Below, piece after piece: positions 51,962 through 60,845 of a DNA stretch of 64,000 bases (position 1 is the stretch's first letter; each line of letters starts with the position of its first letter). Source of the stretch: Clostridia bacterium (lineage in GTDB: Bacteria > Bacillota_A > Clostridia > Christensenellales > Aristaeellaceae). Below the pieces are notes generated by a model. That model searched no databases and was not told where the DNA came from. It saw only the letters and a program-made list of their open reading frames with translations. A program made the position numbers and the translations under genes. The stretch is from positions 1 through 64,000 of the forward strand of contig JAFRJF010000113.1 of NCBI GenBank assembly GCA_017432405.1, in the 5' to 3' direction.

Positions 51962-51991
51962 TTGACAGGACGGAGGCGTATGGTTTAATAT
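51962..51991 (+). promoter_or_regulatory. Promoter of oppA
   Basis: TTGACA (51962-51967) and TAATAT (51986-51991) with an 18-bp spacer (or TTTAAT with 16 bp), about 56 bp before the start codon. The separate strong promoter fits the higher demand for binding protein. Confidence 0.65.
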
Positions 51992-52047
51992 AAGCGTATC
52001 GACGTCAGGTAATGCTGACGGAGAATCCATTGAAGGAGGAACCCGCA

Positions 52048-53634
52048 ATGAAGAAATGCTTCTCGATGCTTCTGATCCTGGCGCTGGCTATTGCCATGCT
52101 GTCCGTGCCCGCGATGGCGGAGGGCAACATGGTCATCACCGCCATCGCCGACGATCCCCAGCAGATGGACCCGACCCTCAATTCCTATTCCCGCTCCTCC
52201 CAGGTGCTGCAGAACCTGTTCAAGGGCCTGTACAAGCTGGACGCGGACGGCGCGACCATGGTGCCCGCCATGGCCGAAAGCGTCGAGATCTCCGAGGACC
52301 AGAAGACCTACACCTTCACCCTGCGCGAGGGCCTGAAGTGGTCCGACGGCTCCGACCTGACCGCCTACGACTTTGAGTACTCCTGGCTTCGCGTGCTGGA
52401 CCCCAACGTGCTCAGCAAGGCTGCCAGCGACATGTGGATCGTGAAGAACGGCAAGGAGTTCTACGACGGCGCCTGCGCCGCCGACGAAGTGGGCATCAAG
52501 GCCACCGACGAACGCACCTTTGTGGTCGAGCTGAAGGACGTGACCCCCTGGTTCCTGATGCTGACCTCCACCACCACCTTCCTGCCGGTCTCCAAGGCCG
52601 CCGTCGAGGCCAATGAGAAATGGGCCTGGAGCCCCGAGACCTACGTCTGCAACGGCCCGTACATGCTCAAGGAGTACGCGTCGCTGGACAAGATCGTGAT
52701 GGTCAAGAACCCCAACTACTACAACGCCGATGAAGTCAAGCTGGATGGCGTGCAGTATTCCATCATCCCCGAGACGGCCACCGAGCTGCTGGCCTACAAG
52801 AACGGCGACATCAACGTCTCCATCAACCTGGATCAGCAGGGCATCAGCGATTACGCCGGTACCGAGGAGCTGACCCAGCTGCCCCGCATCGGCATCCAGT
52901 ACTGCGACTTCAACACCAAGCTGCCCGAGTTCTCCGACAAGCGGGTGCGCCAGGCCTTCGCCATGGCCGTGAACCGCGCCGTGCTGCTGCAGGCCATGGG
53001 CTCGGTGGAGCGGCCCGTATACGGCTTCGTGCCCTACGCCCAGCCTTCCCTGACCGACCCGGCCAAGAGCTACCGCGACATCGCCGGCGACATGTTCGCC
53101 GAGGACGTCGAGGCCGCCAAGACGCTGATGGCCGAGGCCGGCTATCCGAACGGCGAGGGCTTCCCGACCATCACCATCAAGGTGCAGAACAACACCCAGC
53201 AGGGCATACTGGCCCAAGTGCTGGGCGACATGTGGAAGACCAACCTGGGCGTCAACTACGAGATCCAGAGCCGCGAGTCCTCTGTGTACTGGGACGAGCT
53301 GGACGCCGGCGACTTCTCCGTGGACCGCAACGGCTACACCTGCGACTACGCCGATCCCTCGGCCAACCTGAAGATCTTCATCACCGGCTCCAACGCCTAC
53401 GAGAACGGCTGGGACGACCCGGTCTACGACGAGATGTTCAACAACACCCTGTCCATGACCGACCCCGCCGAGCGCGAGGCCGCCCTGATCGAGGCGGAGA
53501 AGTACCTGGTGGACCAGATGCCCGCCATGCCCGTGATGTCGATGGAGACCCAGTTCCTGGTCAAGCCCGATGTCAAGGGTGTGATCGCGAATCCCATCGG
53601 CCATGTGAACTTCGAGTACGCTTCCATCGGCTGA
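52048..53634 (+). CDS. oppA: Oligopeptide-binding protein OppA (SBP_bac_5)
   Basis: The 528-residue extracytoplasmic peptide-binding protein shows DDPQQMDPTLNSYSRSSQVLQNLFKGLY, REGLKWSDGSDLTAYDF, NGPYMLKEY, and DKRVRQAFAMAVNR, as in SBP_bac_5 proteins. The signal peptide MKKCFSMLLILALAIAMLSV ends in AMA-EG, a signal-peptidase-I site. There is no lipobox Cys at the cleavage point, unusual for a Gram-positive binding protein. AAGGAGG eight bases before ATG 52048 decides the start. Divergent from oppBCDF. Confidence 0.95.
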   Translation: MKKCFSMLLILALAIAMLSVPAMAEGNMVITAIADDPQQMDPTLNSYSRSSQVLQNLFKGLYKLDADGATMVPAMAESVEISEDQKTYTFTLREGLKWSDGSDLTAYDFEYSWLRVLDPNVLSKAASDMWIVKNGKEFYDGACAADEVGIKATDERTFVVELKDVTPWFLMLTSTTTFLPVSKAAVEANEKWAWSPETYVCNGPYMLKEYASLDKIVMVKNPNYYNADEVKLDGVQYSIIPETATELLAYKNGDINVSINLDQQGISDYAGTEELTQLPRIGIQYCDFNTKLPEFSDKRVRQAFAMAVNRAVLLQAMGSVERPVYGFVPYAQPSLTDPAKSYRDIAGDMFAEDVEAAKTLMAEAGYPNGEGFPTITIKVQNNTQQGILAQVLGDMWKTNLGVNYEIQSRESSVYWDELDAGDFSVDRNGYTCDYADPSANLKIFITGSNAYENGWDDPVYDEMFNNTLSMTDPAEREAALIEAEKYLVDQMPAMPVMSMETQFLVKPDVKGVIANPIGHVNFEYASIG

Positions 53635-53659
53635 TCGCATCCGCAGGGGAAGCACTCAA

Positions 53660-53698
53660 AAACACGCAGGGGCGGCATATTGCCGCCCCTGCGTGTTT
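53660..53698 (+). terminator. Terminator of oppA
   Basis: A perfect 18-bp stem (53660-53677 with 53681-53698) with loop TAT. The apical part GGCGGCA/TGCCGCC is the same as in the hairpins at 50781-50842. Confidence 0.7.
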
Positions 53699-53721
53699 GC
53701 TGATAAATCAGTATTTGCCTT
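53699..53721. repeat. Remnant of the dispersed palindrome, copy E
   Basis: CTGATAAATCAG followed by TATTTGCC matches the outer half and right flank of the dispersed palindrome (compare 41118-41127 and 11770-11786). It lies right after the oppA terminator, and its TTGCCT provides the -35 box of the next gene. Confidence 0.5.
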
Positions 53722-53743
53722 TTTCCCGTCACTGTGGTAGAAT
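53715..53743 (+). promoter_or_regulatory. Promoter of the YihY-family gene
   Basis: TTGCCT (53715-53720) and TAGAAT (53738-53743) with a 17-bp spacer; the start codon is at 53787. Confidence 0.6.
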
Positions 53744-53786
53744 GAAAGAATCCGTTGTATAAAATGCATGACGAGGAGTAAAGCCC

Positions 53787-54620
53787 GTGACTTCCGTTTT
53801 GGAGATTATAAAAGACGTCTATAACATCTATCTGAACAGGCTGGTGCCCCGGGCGTCGGCGGCGCTGTCCTATTACCTGACCATGACCATCTTCCCCCTG
53901 ATCATCTGCCTGTACGCGCTGTTTGGGCAGAACTACCAGGTGGCGATGAACGTGTTCAACTACCTTGAACAGTTCCTGACGCCCTCGGCGGACGAGCTGA
54001 TCAAGTCCTTCCTGATGCACGTCGCCGGCACCAGCGGCCGCACGGTGCTGATCGCGGCGATCACGATGCTGGTGGTCTCCGCCTCCGCGGCGGTCCGCGT
54101 GCTGCAGGGGACCATCAATGAGATGCAGGGCGGTCACCGCTTTCGCGCCATGACGGACTTCCTTGTCAGCTTCGCGCTGGCGGTGGCGCTGCTGCTGGCG
54201 GTATACCTTTCGATGGTCGTGCTGCTCACCGGACGCCGGTTCCTGGATTGGCTGCAGCAGAGCTTTTCAATCAACGTGACCGATGCCTGGTGGATATCGG
54301 CGCGATTCATGCTGCTGGGCGGCGTCGCGTTTTTGCTGTTCTGGGGCATTTTCGGCTTCACCCGACCCCGAAACGACAAATACCTGGTGCTGCCCGGCGC
54401 ACTGCTGGCGACGGCGGGCGTGGTGCTGATGAGCACACTGTTTTCCCGGCTGATCGCCTCCTCGGCCCGGTATTCCCTGGTGTATGGGTCGCTGGCCTCG
54501 CTGATCCTGCTGATGCTGTGGCTGTATCTGATCTGCCAGGCGATATTCGTCGGCGCGGCGCTGAACATCGCCCTTCGGGACAGGAAGGCGCGACGGAAAT
54601 CACAAAAAACCACCGCGTGA
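53787..54620 (+). CDS. YihY/BrkB family membrane protein
   Basis: The 277-residue protein has about six membrane segments and the family pattern: RASAALSYYLTMTIFPLII near the start, a central amphipathic region and SLVYGSLASLILLMLWLYLICQAIFVGAALN near the end. The family was once annotated as ribonuclease BN, which is wrong; its function remains unknown (envelope role or transport). It starts with GTG, behind GAGGAG. Confidence 0.9.
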   Translation: MTSVLEIIKDVYNIYLNRLVPRASAALSYYLTMTIFPLIICLYALFGQNYQVAMNVFNYLEQFLTPSADELIKSFLMHVAGTSGRTVLIAAITMLVVSASAAVRVLQGTINEMQGGHRFRAMTDFLVSFALAVALLLAVYLSMVVLLTGRRFLDWLQQSFSINVTDAWWISARFMLLGGVAFLLFWGIFGFTRPRNDKYLVLPGALLATAGVVLMSTLFSRLIASSARYSLVYGSLASLILLMLWLYLICQAIFVGAALNIALRDRKARRKSQKTTA

Positions 54621-54648
54621 ATCGCGGCGGTTCAGACGGGACATGATC

Positions 54649-54695
54649 CAGTTATAAACAACCTGCCGGTATTGCCGGCAGGTTGTTTATAACTG
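54649..54695. terminator. Bidirectional terminator
   Basis: A perfect 21-bp stem (54649-54669 with 54675-54695) with a 5-nt loop, between the convergent YihY gene and putP. The stem ends directly at the putP stop codon. Confidence 0.75.
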
Positions 54696-56159
54696 TTATT
54701 CATCCAATGCCTTCGTGGCCCGGTCAAACAGTGCCTCCACCTTCGCGTCGGGGGCCGGAGTGACCAGGGAGACGACTATGGCGGCGAGCAGGCTGGCGAC
54801 AAAGCCGGGGATGATCTCATACAGGCCTGTGCCCTTCAGCAGGGCCAGCCACAGGATGTCCACCACTGCGCCGACCAGTATGCCGGCTACCGCGCCGCCG
54901 AAGTTCAGCCGACGCCAGAACAGGCTGAGCAGTATGGTCGGGCCGAAGGCGGCGCCGAACACGCCCCAGGCGTTCTCCACCAGGCCCATGATGGTGCCGC
55001 TGTTGGGATTGGAGGCGACGATCAGCGCGATCACGGCGATGATGATGACCACCATGCGGCCCGCCCACAGCATCTCCCTGTCGGAGGCCTTCTTGCGGAA
55101 CACGGGCTTGTAGACGTCGCTGGCGAAGGCCGAGGCCGAGGCCAGCAGCTGGGAATCGGCGGTGGACATCGATGCGGCCAGTATGGCCGAGAGCAGTATG
55201 CCGGAGATCAGCGCCGGGAAGATGGCGCGGGTCATCTGGATGAACACGGTGGCGGAGTCGGTAATCTCTATGATGCCCCTGGAGGACATAACACGACCCA
55301 CCGCGCCGGCGGCGACGGACATGGTCAGTATGATCAGCGTCCAGGAGATGCCGATCACGCTGGACTTGCGCAGCTCCTTCTGGGAGCGCACCGACATGAA
55401 GCGGATGATGATGTGGGGCATGCCGAAGTAGCCCAAGCCCCAGCCCAGGCCGGAGGCGATCTCCCGCCAGTCCCGGGCGAAGTGCCAGTAGTTCTCGGGC
55501 AGCTCGGTCACGGTCTGGGCCGTGCTGCTGTTGATGATCCCCAGCGCGAAGATCGGCGCGATCAGCAGCGCCGCCAGCATCAGCAGGCCCTGGAAGAAGT
55601 CGGTCCAGCACACGGCGGAGAAGCCGCCCAGGAAGGTATAGCCGATGATGATGGCCGCCGCCAGGTACATGGCCACGGTGGCGTTCATGCCGATGACGGT
55701 GTTGAACAGCGTGCCGCAGGCCTTGATGCTGGAGGCCGCGTAGATCGTGTAGGCGAATATGAAGATCACCGCGCAGATGATCTGCAAAGCCTTGCTCTTG
55801 GAAAGAAAGCGGTTGGTCAGGTACTGGGGGATGGTGATGGAGTCGTTGGCCTCGATGGAGAAGCGGCGCAGCCGCGGCGCTTCAAAGATCCAGCTCAGGG
55901 CGTAGCCAATGGCCAGGCCGATGGCGATCCAGGTCTGGCCCATGCCCGCAGCGTACACCGAGGCGGGCAGACCCATCAGCACCCAGGCGCTCATGTCGGA
56001 GGCGCCGGCGGAAAGCGCCGACACCCACGCCCCCATTTTCCTGCCGCCCAGGAAGTAGTCCTTCTCGTTGGCACCCTTGGAGCGCAGGAAGAAGTACACG
56101 CCGATGCCGATCATGAACACGAGATAGATGATAAAGACGATCAGTTCTGTTACATTCAT
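54696..56159 (-). CDS. putP: Sodium/proline symporter
   Basis: The 487-residue sodium/solute symporter (SSS family) has about 13 membrane segments. Motifs include SAGASDMSAWVLMGLPASVYAAGMGQTWIAIGLA, WIFEAPRLRRFSIEANDSITIPQYL and SAILAASMSTADSQLLASAS, with the Na+-site serines. This region matches PutP closely, so proline is the likely substrate. ATG 56159 follows GGGGAG. Confidence 0.94.
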   Translation of the reverse strand: MNVTELIVFIIYLVFMIGIGVYFFLRSKGANEKDYFLGGRKMGAWVSALSAGASDMSAWVLMGLPASVYAAGMGQTWIAIGLAIGYALSWIFEAPRLRRFSIEANDSITIPQYLTNRFLSKSKALQIICAVIFIFAYTIYAASSIKACGTLFNTVIGMNATVAMYLAAAIIIGYTFLGGFSAVCWTDFFQGLLMLAALLIAPIFALGIINSSTAQTVTELPENYWHFARDWREIASGLGWGLGYFGMPHIIIRFMSVRSQKELRKSSVIGISWTLIILTMSVAAGAVGRVMSSRGIIEITDSATVFIQMTRAIFPALISGILLSAILAASMSTADSQLLASASAFASDVYKPVFRKKASDREMLWAGRMVVIIIAVIALIVASNPNSGTIMGLVENAWGVFGAAFGPTILLSLFWRRLNFGGAVAGILVGAVVDILWLALLKGTGLYEIIPGFVASLLAAIVVSLVTPAPDAKVEALFDRATKALDE

Positions 56160-56192
56160 ATTGATCTCCCCATCCAATGTAATATCAATTTT

Positions 56193-56220
56193 ATTATACA
56201 ATATCGATATGAATATTCAA
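56193..56220 (-). promoter_or_regulatory. Promoter of putP
   Basis: On the minus strand TTGAAT (complement of 56215-56220) and TATAAT (complement of 56193-56198) with a 16-bp spacer, 34 bp before the start codon. Confidence 0.65.
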
Positions 56221-56316
56221 CGATTTAGCAGTTTATCAGAGTAAAATTATAATTAATTCTGGCATTGATTTGTCGGGACTGTCATAGGATTGAAAAAACG
56301 ACGAGGGGGATGTTTC

Positions 56317-56721
56317 ATGGGAAAGCGCAGGGGACAGGCGATGGGTTCGATACTGAAGGGACTGCTTTGCGCCGTGGCGCTGACACTTTTGCTGATGGTG
56401 GGGGTCGCGGCGCTGGCGCTGGGCGTTCGCGTCTCCGACAGCGCGCTGACGGCGCTGAACCAGGTGATGAAGCTGCTGAGCATACTGCTGGGCGTGACCG
56501 TAGCCGTGGGACGCGGCGGACAACGGGGCTTTCTGACAGGCATGACCGTCGCCATGCTGTACATGATCCTCGGCTACGGCTGCTATGTGGCGCTGGGTGG
56601 AAACGCCTTCGTCGTAACGCAGATGCTGGGGGAGATACTGATCGGCGCGGCGCTGGGGGCCATCGCCGGGGCGGTGCTATCGAACTTGCCCGCAGGAAGA
56701 CGAAATCGGGCGGTCCAATGA
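56317..56721 (+). CDS. DUF3792/TIGR04086-like membrane protein
   Basis: The 134-residue protein has four membrane segments: LLCAVALTLLLMVGVAALAL, VMKLLSILLGVTVAVG, GMTVAMLYMILGYGCYVAL and GEILIGAALGAIAGAVL. A basic N-terminus and a GRGGQRGFLTG motif are also seen. This fits the YrzE-like DUF3792 family of Bacillota, whose function is unknown. ATG 56317 is preferred to the earlier TTG because GAGGGGG is correctly spaced. Confidence 0.75.
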   Translation: MGKRRGQAMGSILKGLLCAVALTLLLMVGVAALALGVRVSDSALTALNQVMKLLSILLGVTVAVGRGGQRGFLTGMTVAMLYMILGYGCYVALGGNAFVVTQMLGEILIGAALGAIAGAVLSNLPAGRRNRAVQ

Positions 56722-56722
56722 T

Positions 56723-56761
56723 AAGAAGAAAGCAGTCGGGCTTGCCGGCTGCTTTCTTCTT
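56723..56761. terminator. Bidirectional terminator
   Basis: A 17-bp stem (56723-56739 with 56745-56761, one G-T pair) between convergent genes, with purine and pyrimidine runs in the arms. Confidence 0.75.
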
Positions 56762-56774
56762 GTCGTTGGGTGCA

Positions 56775-57686
56775 TTATTCAACGGTTACCCCCAGATCCT
56801 CAGGGCTCAGGGCTTCGGGCAGCAGCTCGCCAAGGGTCTTGACGGTGAAGCCCTTGCCGTACTGACCCACGATCACGGGCAGGCTCAGGTCGGAAAATTC
56901 CCGCAGCACCTGGCGGCAGATGCCGCAGGGCCAGGCGACGGCGGTGGAGCCCACCACCGCGATGGCGGCGAAGCGTCGGGCCCCGGCGGCGATGGCGCAG
57001 GACGCTGCGCAGCGCTCGGCGCAGATCGTCGCGCCGTAGGAGGCGTTTTCGAAGTTGCAGCCCTTGAAGGTCCTGCCGTCTTCAGTGAGGATGCAGGCGC
57101 CCACCTTGAAGTGGGAATAGGGGCTGTAGCTGTTCTGCATGGCCTCGCAGGCCAGCGCAAAGAGCTGCTCATGGGAGGGCGTTCCGCCCTCACGGGTGAT
57201 GCCGACGGCGCTCAGGGCGCGCTCTTCCATGTTTCGCATGACGGTTTTCTCCTCCTCGTTCATATGGTCGTAGCCCATCAGGTGAAAGGCTGAATGGGCG
57301 GTGAGGTAGCCCAGCTCCCGCTGCAGCGAGTGGCCGTATTCCTCCGCCTGGGCGCGGGCGCGGCCGAGGTTGATCACGCAGTCGCCGAGGTTGGCGCAGT
57401 CCATGGCCGGGTCGTATTCCCGGCTGACGCGCCTGGGGCAATCCCGGGCGGTCTTGCCTTCGGGATAGGCGACGGTGGGGAAGGACAGCACGTCGGTGGG
57501 GCTGTCGATGCCCCGCGTATCCAGGTTCAGGGTCCGGATCTGCTCGTCGTCCACGATGCGCACGCAGAAGCCCGCGCCACTGACGCCCTCCGCATCAAAG
57601 CAGGCGTCCGCCACGCGCCCCAACAGCCCCTCCAGTCCCTCCATGCCCTCCGGCACGGGAATGTCCCATTGCAGTTCAATCGCCAT
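56775..57686 (-). CDS. ybeY-cdd: Fusion of rRNA maturation endonuclease YbeY and cytidine deaminase
   Basis: The 303-residue frame joins two enzymes. Residues about 1-155 are YbeY: VRIVDDEQIRTLN, DVLSFP, LGDCVIN and the zinc site HSAFHLMGYDH. Residues about 170-303 are a homotetrameric-type cytidine deaminase: NSYSPYSHFKVGA, GCNFENASYGATICAERCAA (zinc Cys and catalytic Glu) and PCGICRQVLREF. In related genomes ybeY and cdd are near neighbours in this operon, often with dgkA between them. Here dgkA is missing and the two are one protein with a short linker. ATG 57686 overlaps the pgpH stop. Both halves keep all catalytic residues. Confidence 0.93.
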   Translation of the reverse strand: MAIELQWDIPVPEGMEGLEGLLGRVADACFDAEGVSGAGFCVRIVDDEQIRTLNLDTRGIDSPTDVLSFPTVAYPEGKTARDCPRRVSREYDPAMDCANLGDCVINLGRARAQAEEYGHSLQRELGYLTAHSAFHLMGYDHMNEEEKTVMRNMEERALSAVGITREGGTPSHEQLFALACEAMQNSYSPYSHFKVGACILTEDGRTFKGCNFENASYGATICAERCAASCAIAAGARRFAAIAVVGSTAVAWPCGICRQVLREFSDLSLPVIVGQYGKGFTVKTLGELLPEALSPEDLGVTVE

Positions 57687-59802
57687 CTGCCTGAGCCTCC
57701 TGTTCTTCCAGCCCCTCAACCCTCGGCGGTATGGCCACGTCCGGATATTCGATGCGCTCGTGGAATACGCCGGTGAGCACCGTTGAGAAGGCGCTGCAGA
57801 TCTTCTCCAGGTCGTTGAAGGTCAGGTCGGATTCGTCCAGCTGGCCGTCGTTCAGCTTGTCCCGCACCAGCTTGCGGATCAGCGCCTCCACCTTCTCCGT
57901 GGTGGGCTCCGGGATGCTGCGGGCCGCGGCTTCGATGGTGTCGGCCAGCATCACGCAGGCAGCCTCCTTCGTGCGGGGGCGGGGACCTTCATAGCGGAAG
58001 GCGTTGATGTCCACGTTCTCGCTGCCATAGAGCTTGACGGCCTTGTCGTAGAAAAACAGCACGACGCCGTCGCCGTGGTGCTGGCGGATGATGTCCAGCA
58101 CCGGGGCGGGAATGTGGGCCTTCTGGGCCATGGTGACGCCGTCCCTGGGGTGGGCGGTGAGGATGGCCACGGACACGCGGGGATCGGTGCGGTCGTGGGG
58201 ATTGTCGCCCATCTGGTTTTCCTTGAAGTAGCTGGGGCGCTTCAGCTTGCCGATGTCGTGGTAATACGCGCCCACACGGGCCAGCAGCGGATTCGCGCCC
58301 ACCGCGTTGGCGGCGGCCTCCGCCAGGTTGGCCACGATGATGGCATGGTGATAGGTCCCGGGGGCCTCCAGCAGCAGGCGGCGCAGCAGCGGCTGGTTCG
58401 GGTTGGACAGCTCGATCAGCTTGCTGTTGGTGGCCAGGTTGAATATGGACTCCAGCACCGGCTGCAAGCCGATGCAGAGTATGGCGCTGATGATGCCGCT
58501 GCTCATGGCCCACAGCGCGTTGGTCAGCACGTTGGCAAGGTCTGCGCTGTTCACAAGGCCGACGGCCAGCGTGCACAGGAAGTTGGATACGCCCACCAGA
58601 GCGCCGGCCAGCAGCATGGTCAGGCGCTGGCCCCGGCGGCCCAGCACTGAGAGTATGATCGGGCCGGAGGCCATGCCCATCAGCAGCACCGAGAACATCG
58701 TCACCGAGAACAGGCCGCTGCTGGCGTTGGTCAGCAGCGAGGCGATGAAGCCCAGGCCGATGTTCATATAGAGGGCGGAGCGCTGGTCGAACAGCACGGC
58801 CACCAGCATCAGTCCCAGGGATATGGGCATCATGTAGGCGTCGAACCGACTGAAGGCCAGGCACAGACCGGTGACCAGCACCGAGATCAGCCCCAGCAGC
58901 AGCAGCGTCCGGGGCGTCATGCGCTCGCGCAGGTAGCGGTGCAGGTACAGACCCACGCAGCCCATGATCACCAGCAGGACCAGCGCGATGCCGCCGATCA
59001 GCTGCACGTCCAGGGAATCCTCCTTCAACAGGCCCAGGGACGACAGCATCGCGTACTGGGCCTGGGTCACGATCTCGCCCCGGCGCACGATGACCTCGCC
59101 CTTTACGCAGGTCACGTTTTCCACGTCGTCCCGCGCCTTCTGGCGGTTGGCCTCGGTGGTCTCCTCGTCGATGAGCATGTTGGGCCGTATGCAGGCGCGG
59201 ATCACGTTCATGGCGATGGAAACCAGCTCCGCGGAATAGCCGTTGCCGGCCAGCGAGCGGGCCAACCGGTTGATCGCAGTGGCCTCCTGGCCCTCCAGCA
59301 GCGTGGAATTCAGCGTCTCCCGAACGTCGATGATGGCGTCCTCGAACAGCTTGCGCAGACTGCCCTCGTCATAGGTCATCAGGGCGCGGTACTCCTCGGG
59401 GCTCAGGTTCACCGACAGGGACGCGTTCAGCGTGGACAGCTCGTCCTCGGTGATCCGGTCGGGATCGGGCCAGGCGCTGCCCCGCAGGGCGAACAGCGCG
59501 TCAAAGGTAGCCTGCATGTCAGAGGAGACGCTGCCAACCACGGAAAAGTCGATGCTCTTGTAGCTGGGCTCGACCGCAGCTGCCGCGGCGGCCCGGCGCT
59601 CCTCGGTGCCGACGGTGTCTATGACATCCTTGCTGGCGAGTATGTCCAGCGGCGCCGGCGACCCGACGTGTATGTCGTGCTGCTCCGGCGTGATGCCGAT
59701 CACCAGCAGTCCCCCCAGCAACAGATACGTGGCGAAGATGATCAGCCCGTTCTTAAACACCGGGCCAAGGCGCGACATGCCCGTCTTGCTGAGCTTGTTC
59801 AT
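57676..59802 (-). CDS. pgpH: PgpH-type membrane c-di-AMP phosphodiesterase (7TMR-HD)
   Basis: The 708-residue protein has an N-terminal anchor, an extracytoplasmic domain of about 240 residues, seven membrane segments (about 285-470), and a cytoplasmic HD domain. The HD domain shows HHAIIVANLAEAAANAVG and the HD pair in YYHDIGKLKRP. The family (PgpH in Listeria, YqfF in Bacillus) hydrolyses c-di-AMP and so links osmotic and wall homeostasis. It overlaps ybeY by 11 bases and follows phoH. Confidence 0.93.
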   Translation of the reverse strand: MNKLSKTGMSRLGPVFKNGLIIFATYLLLGGLLVIGITPEQHDIHVGSPAPLDILASKDVIDTVGTEERRAAAAAAVEPSYKSIDFSVVGSVSSDMQATFDALFALRGSAWPDPDRITEDELSTLNASLSVNLSPEEYRALMTYDEGSLRKLFEDAIIDVRETLNSTLLEGQEATAINRLARSLAGNGYSAELVSIAMNVIRACIRPNMLIDEETTEANRQKARDDVENVTCVKGEVIVRRGEIVTQAQYAMLSSLGLLKEDSLDVQLIGGIALVLLVIMGCVGLYLHRYLRERMTPRTLLLLGLISVLVTGLCLAFSRFDAYMMPISLGLMLVAVLFDQRSALYMNIGLGFIASLLTNASSGLFSVTMFSVLLMGMASGPIILSVLGRRGQRLTMLLAGALVGVSNFLCTLAVGLVNSADLANVLTNALWAMSSGIISAILCIGLQPVLESIFNLATNSKLIELSNPNQPLLRRLLLEAPGTYHHAIIVANLAEAAANAVGANPLLARVGAYYHDIGKLKRPSYFKENQMGDNPHDRTDPRVSVAILTAHPRDGVTMAQKAHIPAPVLDIIRQHHGDGVVLFFYDKAVKLYGSENVDINAFRYEGPRPRTKEAACVMLADTIEAAARSIPEPTTEKVEALIRKLVRDKLNDGQLDESDLTFNDLEKICSAFSTVLTGVFHERIEYPDVAIPPRVEGLEEQEAQADGD

Positions 59803-59829
59803 GGTATCCTCCTGATTACAGCCTGAAGG

Positions 59830-60840
59830 CTACGGACGGTAGACGCGCCTCTGGCGCTCGTTGCGTTCGCTCTTCTGGGCGTGCTTCTCGTAGGCCTTGA
59901 CGATGGCCTGCACCAGCTCGTGGCGCACCACGTCCCGGTGGGTCAGCTGCACGATGCCGATGTCCTTCACGTCCTTGAGCACCTCCAGCGCCTCCACCAG
60001 GCCCGAGCGCTTGCCCACGGGCAGGTCGATCTGGGTGACGTCGCCGGTGATGACCATCTTCGAGCCCATGCCCATGCGGGTCAGGAACATCTTCATCTGT
60101 TCCGAGGTGGTGTTCTGGGCCTCGTCCAGTATGATAAAGGCGTCGTTGAGGGTGCGGCCACGCATGTAGGCCAGCGGCGCCACCTCCACCGCGCCGCGCT
60201 CCAGCAGCCGCTGGTAGGCGTCCACGCCCAGCATCTCGTGCAGCGCGTCGTACAGCGGCCGCAGGTAGGGGTCCACCTTCTGGGCCAGGTCGCCGGGCAG
60301 GAAGCCCAGCTTCTCGCCGGCCTCCACCGCGGGGCGTGTGAGTATGATGCGCTCGATCTCCTTGTTTTTCAGGGCCACCACGGCCATGGCGATGGCCAGG
60401 TAGGTCTTGCCCGTTCCGGCGGGCCCCACGGCGAAGGTGGCGGTGTTGCCCTTGATGGCCTCGACGTACTGCTTCTGGCCCAGTGTCTTGCACTTCACCT
60501 GACGTCCCCGGTACGTGATGGCGATGACGTCCCGCATGATCTCGCCGATGCGGTCGGCCTTGCCCTCGGCGGCCAGGCCGATGGCATAGCGTATGCGCGT
60601 GCGGTCCACCGTCTCGCCCCGCAGCACGATCTCACCCAGCTTCTCCAGGGTCTCCCTGGCCAGCGCCACCTTGTCGGGGTCGCCGGACAGCGTGATCTCG
60701 CTGCCGTGGGCGTAGATTTCAACCCCCAGCTCCTCGCGGAAGAGGGGAATGTTCTCCTCGCGGATGCCGAACATGCCGATGAACTGCTCCGGCGATTCCA
60801 CGCTCATGTGCTCGGTGTGGGACTGTTCGATGTTTTCCAA
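59830..60840 (-). CDS. phoH: PhoH-family ATPase
   Basis: The 336-residue protein has an N-terminal KH-like region (LGVEIYAHGSEITLSGDPDKV) and a P-loop ATPase domain with GPAGTGKTYLAIAMAV and FIILDEAQNTT, plus VITGDVTQIDL. PhoH/YbeZ-type proteins occur next to ybeY and act in RNA metabolism. The C-terminus is basic (KSERNERQRRVYRP). Confidence 0.94.
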   Translation of the reverse strand: MENIEQSHTEHMSVESPEQFIGMFGIREENIPLFREELGVEIYAHGSEITLSGDPDKVALARETLEKLGEIVLRGETVDRTRIRYAIGLAAEGKADRIGEIMRDVIAITYRGRQVKCKTLGQKQYVEAIKGNTATFAVGPAGTGKTYLAIAMAVVALKNKEIERIILTRPAVEAGEKLGFLPGDLAQKVDPYLRPLYDALHEMLGVDAYQRLLERGAVEVAPLAYMRGRTLNDAFIILDEAQNTTSEQMKMFLTRMGMGSKMVITGDVTQIDLPVGKRSGLVEALEVLKDVKDIGIVQLTHRDVVRHELVQAIVKAYEKHAQKSERNERQRRVYRP

Positions 60841-60845
60841 AGTGT

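Noticed and set aside
53787..54620. Ribonuclease BN
   Set aside because: Historic misannotation of the YihY family; the protein is polytopic and has no nuclease motifs.
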